NCBI GenBank assembly: GCA_013811805.1
Contig: JACCUM010000292.1
Span: 1-15,497 of the forward strand
Reading direction: 5' to 3'
Source of the DNA: Geodermatophilaceae bacterium
GTDB lineage: Bacteria > Actinomycetota > Actinomycetes > Mycobacteriales > Geodermatophilaceae
Length of the DNA stretch: 15,497 nucleotides
A model generated the notes under the pieces. That model searched no databases. It was not told the origin of the DNA and saw only the letters and a list, made by a program, of their open reading frames with translations. The translations under genes and the position numbers were made by a program. Positions 5,709 through 12,611 of the stretch are shown here, in pieces (positions within the stretch are counted from its first letter, which is position 1; each line of letters starts with the position of its first letter).

Positions 5709-6767
5709 TCAGCGATGGTGCTGGAGGTCGTCGTGTACGTCTGAGCCGCTCCCGGGTTCGGCGTGCACGATCGCGGCGTGCAACCGTGGGATGTGGTGCA
5801 AGAGTTCGTGTTCGACCTGGTGGCTGAGTGAGTGCGCAGCGCCCAGATCAAGTGCCGGGTCCACAACGATGTTGATCTCGGCGCGCAGGGTGTGTCCGAT
5901 CCAGCGCAGCCGCAGCTCGGCCACGTCCTCGACACCGTTGACGCTGCGAGTGACGCGTCCTGTCTCGTCCACGAGTTCCGGATCTACGGCGTCCATCAGC
6001 CGGCGGTAGATGTCCTTGGCTGCACCCCTGAGCACGAACAGGATCGCGACCGTGATCAGCAGTCCCACGATCGGATCGGCCAGCGGGAAGCCGGCCAGGA
6101 CGCCCAGCGCAGCCCCGACCACGGCAAGGGAGGTGAACCCGTCCGTACGGGCGTGCAGTCCGTCAGCCACCAGCGCGGCTGAACCGATCTTGCGGCCGAC
6201 CCGGATCCGGTAGACCGCGACCAGTTCGTTTCCGGCGAACCCGACGAGCCCAGCGACCAGGACCGCACCGACGTTCGCGATCTGCCGCGGGTCGATCAAC
6301 CTGCTGATCGACTCGTAGCCAGCCAGCAGGGCCGATAGCGCGATCATCACGACGATGAAGACCCCGGCGAGATCTTCGGCCCGGCCGAAACCATAGGTAT
6401 AGCGCCGAGTTGCGGGCCGCCGGCCGATCACAAAGGCGATCCACAACGGCACCGCCGTCAGTGCATCGGAGAAATTGTGGATCGTGTCGGCCAGCAGCGC
6501 AGCCGACCCGGTGAACAGGACGACGACCAGCTGGGCCACAGCGGTGACGCCCAGGACGACCAGGCTGATCTTGACCGCGCGGATGCCCTCGGTGCTGGCC
6601 TCGAGTGCGGGGTCGACGGAGTCGGCGGCGTCGTGACTGTGCGGGCGGAAGATAGCAACCAGCCATCCGCGTACGCCGCCAGGCTGGGCGTGGTCGTGCG
6701 GTTCGTGGCTGTGCTGGCCGTGGTCATGATTCCGGGCGCCGTCATCATGTTGTCCGGTTCCGGTCAT
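5709..6767 (-). CDS. Cation diffusion facilitator (CDF) family zinc transporter
   Basis: The 352-aa membrane protein has a His-rich N-terminus (H7, H14, H16, H19, H21, H24, H26, then H43 and H45) likely to bind metal. Six transmembrane helices and a cytoplasmic C-terminal domain follow. The transport site is visible in TM2 as H97-NFS-D101 (LLADTIHNFSDALTAV) and in TM5 as H205-ART-D209 (VADGLHARTDGFTSL). This HD-HD arrangement is typical of Zn-exporting CDF proteins rather than Mn-type members. The C-terminal domain includes GVEDVAELRLRWIGHTLRAE. It exports Zn2+ or Co2+ from the cytoplasm in exchange for protons. It starts 21 bp after the adenosine kinase gene and is probably co-transcribed with it. 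No Shine-Dalgarno is obvious at ATG 6767. Confidence 0.93.
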   Translation of the reverse strand: MTGTGQHDDGARNHDHGQHSHEPHDHAQPGGVRGWLVAIFRPHSHDAADSVDPALEASTEGIRAVKISLVVLGVTAVAQLVVVLFTGSAALLADTIHNFSDALTAVPLWIAFVIGRRPATRRYTYGFGRAEDLAGVFIVVMIALSALLAGYESISRLIDPRQIANVGAVLVAGLVGFAGNELVAVYRIRVGRKIGSAALVADGLHARTDGFTSLAVVGAALGVLAGFPLADPIVGLLITVAILFVLRGAAKDIYRRLMDAVDPELVDETGRVTRSVNGVEDVAELRLRWIGHTLRAEINIVVDPALDLGAAHSLSHQVEHELLHHIPRLHAAIVHAEPGSGSDVHDDLQHHR

Positions 6768-6788
6768 GCCGTCGAGCTTGCTGGGGCG

Positions 6789-7805
6789 CTATCGCGCGGC
6801 CAGAACCGGGGCGGCGAGCTCGGCGAGGTCGACCTGTGGCCGGGCACCGAAGTGCGAGATGATTTCCGCCGCCGCGATCGAGCCCAGCCGCCCACACAGT
6901 GGCAGGTCGAGCCCGTGGGTGAGGCCGTACAGGAAGCCGGCCGCGTACGAATCGCCCGCGCCGGTGGTGTCGACGATCGTTTCGACCGGCTCGGCGGACA
7001 CCTCGTGGAAGTTCCCGTCGGAAGACACCAGCGACCCCTTCTCCGAGCGGGTGACCGCCACGATGTCGCAACGTCCTCGGACGGCCGCGAGTGCCTCGTC
7101 GAGGGTCGCCACCTCGTACAGCGCGCGCACTTCTTCCTCGTTCGCGAACAGGATGTCGACGTCGTTCTCGACCAGGGCGCGGAACTCCTCACGGTGCCGT
7201 TCGACGCAGAACGTGTCCGAGAGGGTGAGTGCAACCCTGCGATTGCGGGCGTGGGCAGCGGCCATCGCCGTACGGAAGGCCTCCTTCGCCCGCGGGGGAT
7301 CCCACAGGTAACCCTCGAGATAGGTGACCTTCGCTCGACCGACGACCTCGGTGTCGATGTCCTCGGGTCCCAGCTCGACGGCGGCACCGAGGTAGGTGCT
7401 CATCGTGCGCTGGCCGTCAGGCGAGACCATGATCAGGCAGCGAGCGGTGCCCGGGCCCTGTGTCAACGGTGCGGTCTGGAACAGGGCACCGGTGCCCCGG
7501 ATGTCCCGGGAGAAGGTGTCGCCGAGCTTGTCGTCGCGAACCTTTCCGATGAAGGCCACATCGGCGCCGAAGGAGGCTGCCCCGGCGATCGTGTTGGCTC
7601 CCGAGCCACCGGAGATCTCCAGACTCGCCCCGATGTCGACATAGAGCGCATCGGCCCGCTCCGCGTCGATCAGCGTCATGCTTCCCTTGGGCAGGCCATG
7701 GCTGAGGATGACATCGTCGGAGGTGTGCGCGAGCACATCCACGATCGCGTTACCGATGCCGAGGACGTCCAGTTCGCCGAGAGCAGCGCCGCCGTCAGCG
7801 CTCAT
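6789..7805 (-). CDS. Adenosine kinase-type PfkB family sugar/nucleoside kinase
   Basis: The 338-aa product (from ATG 7805) has all PfkB landmarks: LGIGNAIVDVLAHTSDD at 15-31, GGSGANTIAGAASFGA at 66-81, TARCLIMVSPDGQRTMSTYL at 120-139, ANEEEVRALYE at 221-231 and DTTGAGDSYAAGF at 279-291 with catalytic D285. The stretches YLEGYLWDPPRAKEAF, ALTLSDTFCVERHR and VTRSEKGS are those of the bacterial adenosine kinase group rather than ribokinase. It would phosphorylate adenosine to AMP with ATP in purine salvage. I prefer ATG 7805 over the in-frame GTG at 7847, whose extra 14 residues do not match the family. CAGATT lies 8 nt upstream as a possible -10. It precedes the CDF gene and follows the DUF2784 gene. 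Substrate assignment is from family resemblance. Confidence 0.88.
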   Translation of the reverse strand: MSADGGAALGELDVLGIGNAIVDVLAHTSDDVILSHGLPKGSMTLIDAERADALYVDIGASLEISGGSGANTIAGAASFGADVAFIGKVRDDKLGDTFSRDIRGTGALFQTAPLTQGPGTARCLIMVSPDGQRTMSTYLGAAVELGPEDIDTEVVGRAKVTYLEGYLWDPPRAKEAFRTAMAAAHARNRRVALTLSDTFCVERHREEFRALVENDVDILFANEEEVRALYEVATLDEALAAVRGRCDIVAVTRSEKGSLVSSDGNFHEVSAEPVETIVDTTGAGDSYAAGFLYGLTHGLDLPLCGRLGSIAAAEIISHFGARPQVDLAELAAPVLAAR

Positions 7806-7898
7806 CTTGATCCAATCTGTCACCACGTGCACCGCAGTCGCCGACACCGGACAGTACCGCCGGGTGTCTCACGACCGCTTCGACAAGGATGCGGCCGC

Positions 7899-8276
7899 CT
7901 ACCGCACGCCGGCTGCGACGCTGCGGCGCCGGGCGCGCCAGAGCAGGGCGTAGCCCACCCAGGAGACGGCCACGAGACAGGCGACACCCAACTGCACGGC
8001 GCCCTGGTGCTCCTCGGGGTACACCACGCCAGTGAGGTATCTGTCGATGAAGCCTTGAGGTAGCCCCTCTTCACCGGCCCGTCGCCTGGCCCAGTCCTCG
8101 ATGTCGGTGAGCGGGCAAGGCACCTTGACCACGGCGTTGAGCACGCCCCACACCGCTAGTCCGACATGCACCAGGATCAGCCGCGGCCACCGCCAGGCCG
8201 CGAACCCACCGAGGGTCAGGACCACCAGAAACGCGAAGTGCAACAACATGACCAGATCCCCGATTGCCTGGTACAC
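7899..8276 (-). CDS. DUF2784 family membrane protein
   Basis: From GTG 8276 the product is 125 residues: YQAIGDLVMLLHFAFLVVL, then GGFAAWRWPRL and HVGLAVWGVLN, the hallmark CPLT at 54-57, IEDWARRRAGEEGL, GFIDRYL and VVYPEEH, and a last hydrophobic helix ending LLWRARRR. The CPLT/E-x-x-x-R-x-x-A-G/GFI-x-x-Y-L pattern identifies DUF2784, small inner-membrane proteins with about three helices and no known function. The start is set by GGAGG on the minus strand (8281-8285). A longer frame to 8339 adds a non-matching extension. It is first in a minus-strand run with the kinase (93-bp gap) and the CDF gene, and it diverges from the hemerythrin gene. Confidence 0.88.
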   Translation of the reverse strand: MYQAIGDLVMLLHFAFLVVLTLGGFAAWRWPRLILVHVGLAVWGVLNAVVKVPCPLTDIEDWARRRAGEEGLPQGFIDRYLTGVVYPEEHQGAVQLGVACLVAVSWVGYALLWRARRRSVAAGVR

Positions 8277-8280
8277 CCGC

Positions 8281-8285
8281 CCTCC
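8281..8285 (-). promoter_or_regulatory. Ribosome binding site deciding the GTG start of the DUF2784 gene
   Basis: GGAGG on the minus strand lies 4 nt before GTG 8276, a slightly short spacing. It supports this start over longer forms, and the family N-terminus begins there. Confidence 0.6.
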
Positions 8286-8427
8286 TAGCGTTTCCTTTCC
8301 ATTGTGCCCGCTCGAAGTACGCAAGCGAGGCCCAGTCACCGCCGCAATTCCGTGTAAGGGGACGACAACCGGGTAAGGCAGACAAGGTCGCAGTCGGCGA
8401 CATCAAGGAATCGAAGGAGACCACTAC

Positions 8428-8856
8428 ATGGCCAGCAGCGTCGTCACCGTGATCAAGGAGCAGCACCGCGAGGTCGACAAGTTGGTGAAGCAGGTCGAGG
8501 CGGAGAAGGGCGACGTCGCGGCAACGCTGCAGAGGATCTACGACATGCTCAAGCCGCACTCCGATGCCGAGGAGGACTTCGTCTACCCGGCGATCGAGAA
8601 GGTCGAGCCGGAGACCGGCGAAGAGGTCCACGACGGTACTGCCGAGCATCACCACTTCCTGGGCTTGCTCACCGAGCTGCTGAACCAGGAGCCGGGTGGG
8701 CCGGGCTTCGACGGTGCGGTCGCCGCCTTCGCCGCCGAATTGCGCCACCACGTGGAGGAGGAAGAGGCGGACCTGCTGCCCGCTCTGCAGGAAAACATGT
8801 CCCGCAGCGATCTCGAAGCCATGGGCGAGCGCTTCGTCAAGGCCACCACCGGCTGA
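8428..8856 (+). CDS. Hemerythrin/HHE-domain protein
   Basis: The 142-aa protein is a single four-helix hemerythrin-like bundle. Candidate di-iron ligands are H13 (IKEQHREVDKL), H44 and E48 (KPHSDAEED), one of H74-H76 (AEHHHFL), and H107/H108 with E111/E112 (RHHVEEEE). These proteins bind oxygen, NO or peroxide, or store iron, and cytoplasmic actinobacterial members are often linked to oxidative or nitrosative stress. The ATG is preceded by AAGGAG about 9 nt away. The gene stands alone on the plus strand and diverges from the DUF2784 gene. Its last 20 bp overlap, tail to tail, the end of the minus-strand ORF at 8837-9082. The exact ligand set is inferred from pattern. Confidence 0.92.
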   Translation: MASSVVTVIKEQHREVDKLVKQVEAEKGDVAATLQRIYDMLKPHSDAEEDFVYPAIEKVEPETGEEVHDGTAEHHHFLGLLTELLNQEPGGPGFDGAVAAFAAELRHHVEEEEADLLPALQENMSRSDLEAMGERFVKATTG

Positions 8857-9082
8857 CCGGCGAGCCTGACCGGCCGGGCGTGATCAGGCGATTCGGCGCC
8901 GCGAGAACCACGTAGCGGACAGTCCGAGATGGCGTTTGCACGGCCGGGGCCGGGGTGCGTGCTGCCCACCAGTGCTGCGGAATCTCTCGCAGCCCGTCCA
9001 GCATCTGGCCGGCGGCCAGCGTGGTCAGCACCACCCCGATCGCCAGCAACCCGACGGACCCGATCGGCAGTAGTCGTCTCAT
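8837..9082 (-). CDS. Small single-pass membrane protein, unknown function
   Basis: ATG 9082 overlaps the preceding stop (ATGA) and has GGAGAAGG just upstream, so it is translationally coupled to the broken gene at 9079-9308. The 81-aa product starts MRRLLPIGSVGLLAIGVVLT, which forms one N-terminal membrane helix, then QMLDGLREIPQHWWAA. The remainder is low-complexity and reads into the 3' end of the hemerythrin gene. That suggests the natural C-terminus was shorter or lay in another frame: a +1 frame ends FSRRRIA at 8884, a more natural basic ending. I do not recognise a family. The gene is plausible because of the coupling and ribosome site; its C-terminal half is doubtful. Confidence 0.5.
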   Translation of the reverse strand: MRRLLPIGSVGLLAIGVVLTTLAAGQMLDGLREIPQHWWAARTPAPAVQTPSRTVRYVVLAAPNRLITPGRSGSPVSRWWP

Positions 9083-9308
9083 ACCTTCTCCTCGATGACG
9101 TCGGTCAGGCGGCAGCGCATTGTGGCGCGGACGAGATCGAAGCGGTCGACCACCGGCGTCTTCGAGGACCCGAGCATGTCCCGGACCTCCGCGCCGTACC
9201 GCTCTCGCCAGTCCCGAGGGACTCGCGCCAGTCCCGAGGGAACAGCCGCAGGAGTCGGCGGCGCCAGACTGAGCAGTACGAGCAGTGCGGGATGTGAACA
9301 AGGCGCAT
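9079..9308 (-). pseudogene. 69-codon 'RDWRERYG' protein gene broken by a 20-bp duplication
   Basis: From ATG 9308 the minus strand reads MRLVHIPHCSYCSVWRRRLL then RLFPRDWRE and goes out of frame. In another frame it resumes RDWRERYGAEVRDML, then GSSKTPVVDRFDLVRATMRC, ending IEEKV at 9079. The break is a 20-bp tandem duplication (9202-9241). With one copy removed, the ORF is exactly 70 codons (69 aa) and uninterrupted. The (R/P)-R-x-W-R-x-R-Y-G-x-E motif followed by a D-x-x-D/R helix is a recurring short domain in actinobacterial membrane-associated proteins of unknown function. The stop overlaps the next ATG. It diverges from the YciI gene. The second-frame ORF starting at 9408 is an alternative reading with an unnatural N-terminus. 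Confidence 0.65.
9202..9241. repeat. 20-bp tandem duplication
   Basis: Units 9202-9221 and 9222-9241 (CTCTCGCCAGTCCCGAGGGA and the same with one T-to-G change) are adjacent direct repeats, 19 of 20 identical. Twenty is not a multiple of three, so the duplication shifts the frame of the minus-strand gene that contains it. It also duplicates the peptide PRDWRE. Confidence 0.9.
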
Positions 9309-9452
9309 CCGTACGACCGGTAGGCAGGACCGACGAGGTCTGAGAAAAAGTTTGGTCGTCGTGTCGATCCAGCCCCCGGGTGTTCGACGCGTCGGTGAGG
9401 CCCGGCACAGTGCCCGGTCGATCCGTTCCGGATAGAAGCGAAGGAGCTCACG

Positions 9453-9881
9453 ATGCGATTCATGATCATCCTGAAGTCCGACCAGAACACCGAGGCCGGC
9501 GTCATGCCCACCGAGCAAGAGCTCACCGACATGGGGAACTACAACGAGGAGCTGGTCAAGGCCGGCGTGATGCTCGCCGGCGAAGGGCTGCAGCCGAGTT
9601 CCAATGGCGCGCGGGTCCATTTCTCCGGCGGGGAGACCACGGTAACCGACGGCCCGTTCAGCGAGACCAAGGAACTGATCGCCGGGTTCTGGCTGATCCA
9701 GGTCAAGTCAAAGGACGAGGCCGTCGAGTGGGTCAAGCGGGTCCCCATCGCAGCCGACCAGAACACCGAGATCGAGATCCGCCAGGTCTTCGAGGAAGAT
9801 GATTTCGGCGCCGAGTTCACTCCTGAACTGCGTGAACAGGAGAACCGGCTTCGGGCGCAAGCGGAGTCGCAGCAGCGGTAG
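9453..9881 (+). CDS. YciI/DGPF-domain protein (ECF42 partner)
   Basis: The 142-aa protein begins MRFMIILKSDQNTEAG and carries the diagnostic DGPF at residues 66-69 within VTDGPFSETKELIAGFWLIQ, followed by KSKDEAVEWVKRVP and IEIRQVFEEDDFG. It belongs to the YCII-related (DGPF) ferredoxin-like fold family of small cytoplasmic proteins. They are frequently encoded beside ECF42-group sigma factors and are regarded as their regulon members. A good AAGGAG ribosome site precedes the ATG. The sigma gene follows 88 bp downstream. The biochemical activity of the family is not settled. The upstream intergenic region (9309-9452) should hold the promoter, possibly one recognised by the neighbouring sigma factor. 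Confidence 0.93.
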   Translation: MRFMIILKSDQNTEAGVMPTEQELTDMGNYNEELVKAGVMLAGEGLQPSSNGARVHFSGGETTVTDGPFSETKELIAGFWLIQVKSKDEAVEWVKRVPIAADQNTEIEIRQVFEEDDFGAEFTPELREQENRLRAQAESQQR

Positions 9882-9969
9882 GGCGAACGGGGACTCGAGC
9901 CGTCACCTCGGACGGTGGGACCGGACCCGGGCGATATCAGCGGTGGCGAGGGTGGTCTGATCCTGGGTC

Positions 9970-11304
9970 GTGACCGTGCCGGAGGCTTCTCGCGCGATCG
10001 AGGCGGTCTGGCGGATCGAGTCAGCCCGGGTCATCGCGGGTCTGGCCCGGCTGGTCCGCGACATCGGTTTGGCCGAGGACTTCGCGCAGGACGCGCTGGT
10101 CGCCGCACTCGAGCAGTGGCCACAGTCCGGCGTTCCGGACAACCCGGGCGCCTGGCTGATGGCCGTCGGCAAGCGCCGGGCCATCGATCAGATCCGCCGC
10201 AACGAGCGGCTCGAGCGCAAGCAGGAACAGCTCGGTCGCGAGCTGGAGATCCATACCGTGGCGGCGGTGCAGGGCGACGAGATCGACGCTGCCCTGGATG
10301 ATGACATCGGCGACGATCTGCTCCGGCTGGTCTTCACCGCCTGCCACCCGGTGCTGTCTACGCAGGCGCGGGTCGCGCTGACCCTGCGCCTGCTCGGCGG
10401 GTTGACGACCGAGGAGATCGCCCGAGCCTTCCTGGTCTCCGACTCCACGATCGCGCAGCGGATCGTCCGGGCCAAGCGAACCCTGGCCGATGCACGCGTG
10501 CCCTTCGAGGTGCCCAGCGGGGATGAGCTGTCCAGTCGGCTGCCCTCGGTCCTCGAAGTCATCTATCTGATCTTCAACGAGGGCTATTCCGCAACCGCGG
10601 GCGATGACTGGATGCGGCCCGAGTTGTGCGGGGACGCCCTCCGGCTCGGCCGGATCGTCGCCGAACTCATGCCCAGCGAACCCGAGGTGCACGCACTGGT
10701 CGCCCTGATGGAGATCCAGGCCTCGCGGGTACGAGCCCGGACCGGCCCGTCCGGCGAGCCGATCCTGCTGCTGCAGCAGAACCGCGGGCGCTGGGATCAC
10801 GTGCTCATCCGCCGCGGGCTGGCCGCTCTCGGCCGAGCCGAAGAACTCGGCGCAGCAAGCGGTACCGGCGGTAGGAACCGGCCGTACGGTCCGTACGCTC
10901 TGCAAGCCGCGATCGCCGCCTGCCATGCCCGGGCGGTGACCCCGGAGGGTACCGACTGGCCGCGCATCGTGGCGCTGTACGACACGCTCGCCGAGCTCAC
11001 CCCGTCGCCGATCGTCGAACTCAACCGCGCGGTCGCTCTCTCCATGGCGTACGGCCCGGCGGCCGGTTTGGCGCTGGTCGAGCAACTCGTTGACGAACCG
11101 TCGTTGCGGGATTACCACCTGTTGCCCAGCGTCCGCGGCGACCTGCTGGCCAGGCTCGGCCGCTTGGACGAGGCGCGTACGGAGTTCGAGCGGGCGGCGG
11201 TGATGACTCGTAACGAGCGGGAGCGCACTCTGCTGCTGGCTCGGGCCCGCGGCCTGCCGGACCCGGGCTCGCCGAGCGCAGCTTCACTCGGGGTTGGTTG
11301 TTGA
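9970..11304 (+). CDS. ECF42-type RNA polymerase sigma factor with C-terminal TPR/DUF6596 domain
   Basis: The 444-aa protein starts at GTG 9970. Sigma-2 is at about 12-80 (DIGLAEDFAQDALVAALEQW, NPGAWLMAVGKRRAIDQIRR). The group-specific LRLVFTACHPVLS is at 118-130. Sigma-4 is at 132-175 (LRLLGGLTTEEIARAFLVSD, RIVRAKRTL). The long C-terminal half contains IYLIFNEGYSATAG, LVALMEIQASR, SPIVELNRAVALSMAYGP and a final TPR-like DYHLLPSVRGDLLARLGRLD. This is the ECF42 architecture, which uses the C-terminal extension in place of a classical anti-sigma factor and is linked to DGPF genes. No clear Shine-Dalgarno is present. The last ~9 residues (SAASLGVGC) lie on the antisense of a truncated membrane-protein gene, so the native C-terminus was probably replaced. 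Confidence 0.93.
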   Translation: MTVPEASRAIEAVWRIESARVIAGLARLVRDIGLAEDFAQDALVAALEQWPQSGVPDNPGAWLMAVGKRRAIDQIRRNERLERKQEQLGRELEIHTVAAVQGDEIDAALDDDIGDDLLRLVFTACHPVLSTQARVALTLRLLGGLTTEEIARAFLVSDSTIAQRIVRAKRTLADARVPFEVPSGDELSSRLPSVLEVIYLIFNEGYSATAGDDWMRPELCGDALRLGRIVAELMPSEPEVHALVALMEIQASRVRARTGPSGEPILLLQQNRGRWDHVLIRRGLAALGRAEELGAASGTGGRNRPYGPYALQAAIAACHARAVTPEGTDWPRIVALYDTLAELTPSPIVELNRAVALSMAYGPAAGLALVEQLVDEPSLRDYHLLPSVRGDLLARLGRLDEARTEFERAAVMTRNERERTLLLARARGLPDPGSPSAASLGVGC

Positions 11305-11590
11305 TGTACGTGCCGGTCTGGGTCATCTCGAGCATGTGAGCGCGACCGCGAACTCCGGTGTTGGCCAACTCGGTCGCCCGGCCGGCTCGTACGGTCATCA
11401 GGACGTAGACCAAAGGCAGGAAAGTCGCGACCGCCATCCAGATCTGTCCGAGCCAGATCTCCGGGATCGTCCGCCAGAAAAGGAAGAAGAAGAAGGCCCC
11501 CGGCGCCGAAGAGGACGACGAGCACCCATCCCACCCTGTTGGCCGCCGAGGCGGCACTCGACGGCGGAACTCGGCTGAATCGAGGGACAT
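11270..11590 (-). pseudogene. Truncated, frameshifted membrane-protein remnant
   Basis: On the minus strand one frame reads FFFFLFWRTIPEIWLGQIWM, AVATFLPLVYVLMTVRAGRA, TELANTGVRGRAHMLEMTQT, GTYINNQPRVKLR. A second frame just upstream reads ANRVGWVLVVLFGAGG, which looks like the preceding helix, so a single-base shift probably lies in the G-run near 11500. The pattern of a helix followed by A-x-x-x-A-T-G-x-x-G-x-A-x-V/M-L-E-M-T-Q-T-G-x-x-x-N-x-Q-P is that of actinobacterial two-helix membrane proteins of unknown function. They continue well beyond this point with a beta-rich domain. Here homology stops at VKLR, exactly where the sigma gene begins on the other strand. ATG 11590 gives MSLDSAEFRRRV, an unconvincing start. 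Not expected to be functional. Confidence 0.6.
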
Positions 11591-11629
11591 GAACCGACGG
11601 GCACGAATCGAGCGGCACGCACCGCCTGA

Positions 11630-11635
11630 CACGAT
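11630..11635 (+). promoter_or_regulatory. Putative -10 (CACGAT) for a leaderless proline dehydrogenase transcript
   Basis: CACGAT is 6 nt before ATG 11642 (spacer GGCGAG), with no Shine-Dalgarno. The spacing matches that at 254, 1249, 4558 and 12612. Confidence 0.4.
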
Positions 11636-11641
11636 GGCGAG

Positions 11642-12526
11642 ATGCCGGTCGGACGAGCAACGCTGTTCCGGCTGGCCACGAGCACACGCTTCGAGCGGAC
11701 CGTACGAGCCGTCGCGCCAGCCGAGCGTCATGCCTGGCGAGCCGCTTCGCGCTACGTCGCCGGCATCACCCTCGCCGATGCCTGGCAGGTGGCGAATTGG
11801 CTGCACGCCAAGGGGATTGACGCCAGCGTCGACCAGTTCGGGGAGTTGGTCACCGATGCCGCGACGGCCGAGCGGGTAGCTGCGGACTATGTCCGGCTGG
11901 CCGTCGGACTGGCTCAGCAACCGGACGGTGTGTGGCTGTCGATCGACCTGTCCCATCTCGGCCTGGACGTCGACCGCGGTCGCTGCGCCGACCATTTCCG
12001 TGCGATCGCCGACGCGTTGCCGCCCGGCCGGCGGATCCAGGTCGGCGCCGAGGACCACGATCGCGCCGACGCCATCCTGGACTGCGTCCTGGCCGTGGCC
12101 GGCGACAGGAACGGCCTGGCCGACCGCATCGGGGCCACCGTTCAGGCGAACCTGCACCGATCCGGCGACGACCTGGATCATCTGGTGGCGGCAGGAGTTC
12201 ATGTCCGGTTGGTCAAGGGCGCCTATGTCGAGCCGCCCGAGAGAGCGCTGCCCTACGGCGAGCCTACCGACATCGCCTATCTACGCCTCGCCCACCGACT
12301 GGCGCAGGCCGGCGCGAACTTTTCGCTGGCCACCCACGACGGCGTTCTGCGCGAAGCGCTGCTGGCCGCCCTCGGACGGCGGCCGGTCGAACAACTGCTC
12401 GGCGTACGGCCGGAAACGTTGGAGGATCTCGTCGCGGGCGGTGTTCCGGTACGGGTGTACGTGCCCTACGGTGCCGAATGGTTTCGCTACTGGATGCGCC
12501 GGGTCGCCGAGTCACGCGGCGCATGA
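11642..12526 (+). CDS. Proline dehydrogenase family protein
   Basis: The 294-aa product has the beta8-alpha8 FAD-barrel motifs of monofunctional proline dehydrogenases: LSIDLSHLGLDV near 99-110, IGATVQANLHRS at 163-174, VRLVKGAYVEP at 188-198 (the flavin/substrate-binding lysine region), LATHD at 229-233, EQLLGVR at 250-256 and RVYVPYGAEWFRYWMRRVAE at 271-290, whose arginines bind the proline carboxylate. It would oxidise proline to pyrroline-5-carboxylate, passing electrons to quinone. The usual partner, P5C dehydrogenase, is not in the window. Q-A-N-L replaces the more common Q-A-Y-L; this may be a subfamily variant. The start at 11642 is supported by the -10/6-nt arrangement. Confidence 0.9.
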   Translation: MPVGRATLFRLATSTRFERTVRAVAPAERHAWRAASRYVAGITLADAWQVANWLHAKGIDASVDQFGELVTDAATAERVAADYVRLAVGLAQQPDGVWLSIDLSHLGLDVDRGRCADHFRAIADALPPGRRIQVGAEDHDRADAILDCVLAVAGDRNGLADRIGATVQANLHRSGDDLDHLVAAGVHVRLVKGAYVEPPERALPYGEPTDIAYLRLAHRLAQAGANFSLATHDGVLREALLAALGRRPVEQLLGVRPETLEDLVAGGVPVRVYVPYGAEWFRYWMRRVAESRGA

Positions 12527-12599
12527 CCGGTCCGTATACGGCTGGCGATCGCACCTTGAGTGCCGCCTACGGCACAACCGCCCACCACCGGCGGGAGGT

Positions 12600-12605
12600 C
12601 ATAAT
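12600..12605 (+). promoter_or_regulatory. Putative -10 (CATAAT) of the toxin-antitoxin operon
   Basis: CATAAT, close to the TATAAT consensus, lies 6 nt before the antitoxin ATG. A GGGAGG at 12593-12598 is too far upstream (13 nt) to act as a normal ribosome site if transcription starts at the ATG. Leaderless expression is the best reading, and autoregulation by the antitoxin would act here. Confidence 0.45.
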
Positions 12606-12611
12606 TGTGGC

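Noticed and set aside
6566..6576. Third copy of the 69-bp element (GATCTTGACC)
   Set aside because: Only ten bases match and they encode conserved CDF residues. No second arm or core is present.
6477..8063. 528-codon open frame on the plus strand
   Set aside because: It lies antisense to the CDF and adenosine kinase genes, whose motifs are unmistakable. Its translation has no domain pattern and reflects high-GC codon bias.
10883..10897. CGTACG-GTC-CGTACG as an operator inside the sigma gene
   Set aside because: Both halves are the common CGTACG word of this genome, and they encode an ordinary stretch of the sigma factor.
10021..11118. 365-codon minus-strand frame
   Set aside because: It is fully antisense to the ECF42 sigma gene, with low-complexity Gln/Arg/Gly composition and no motif.
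11021..12202. 393-codon minus-strand frame
   Set aside because: Only the short stretch 11270-11590 resembles a protein. The rest is antisense to the proline dehydrogenase and sigma-factor genes.
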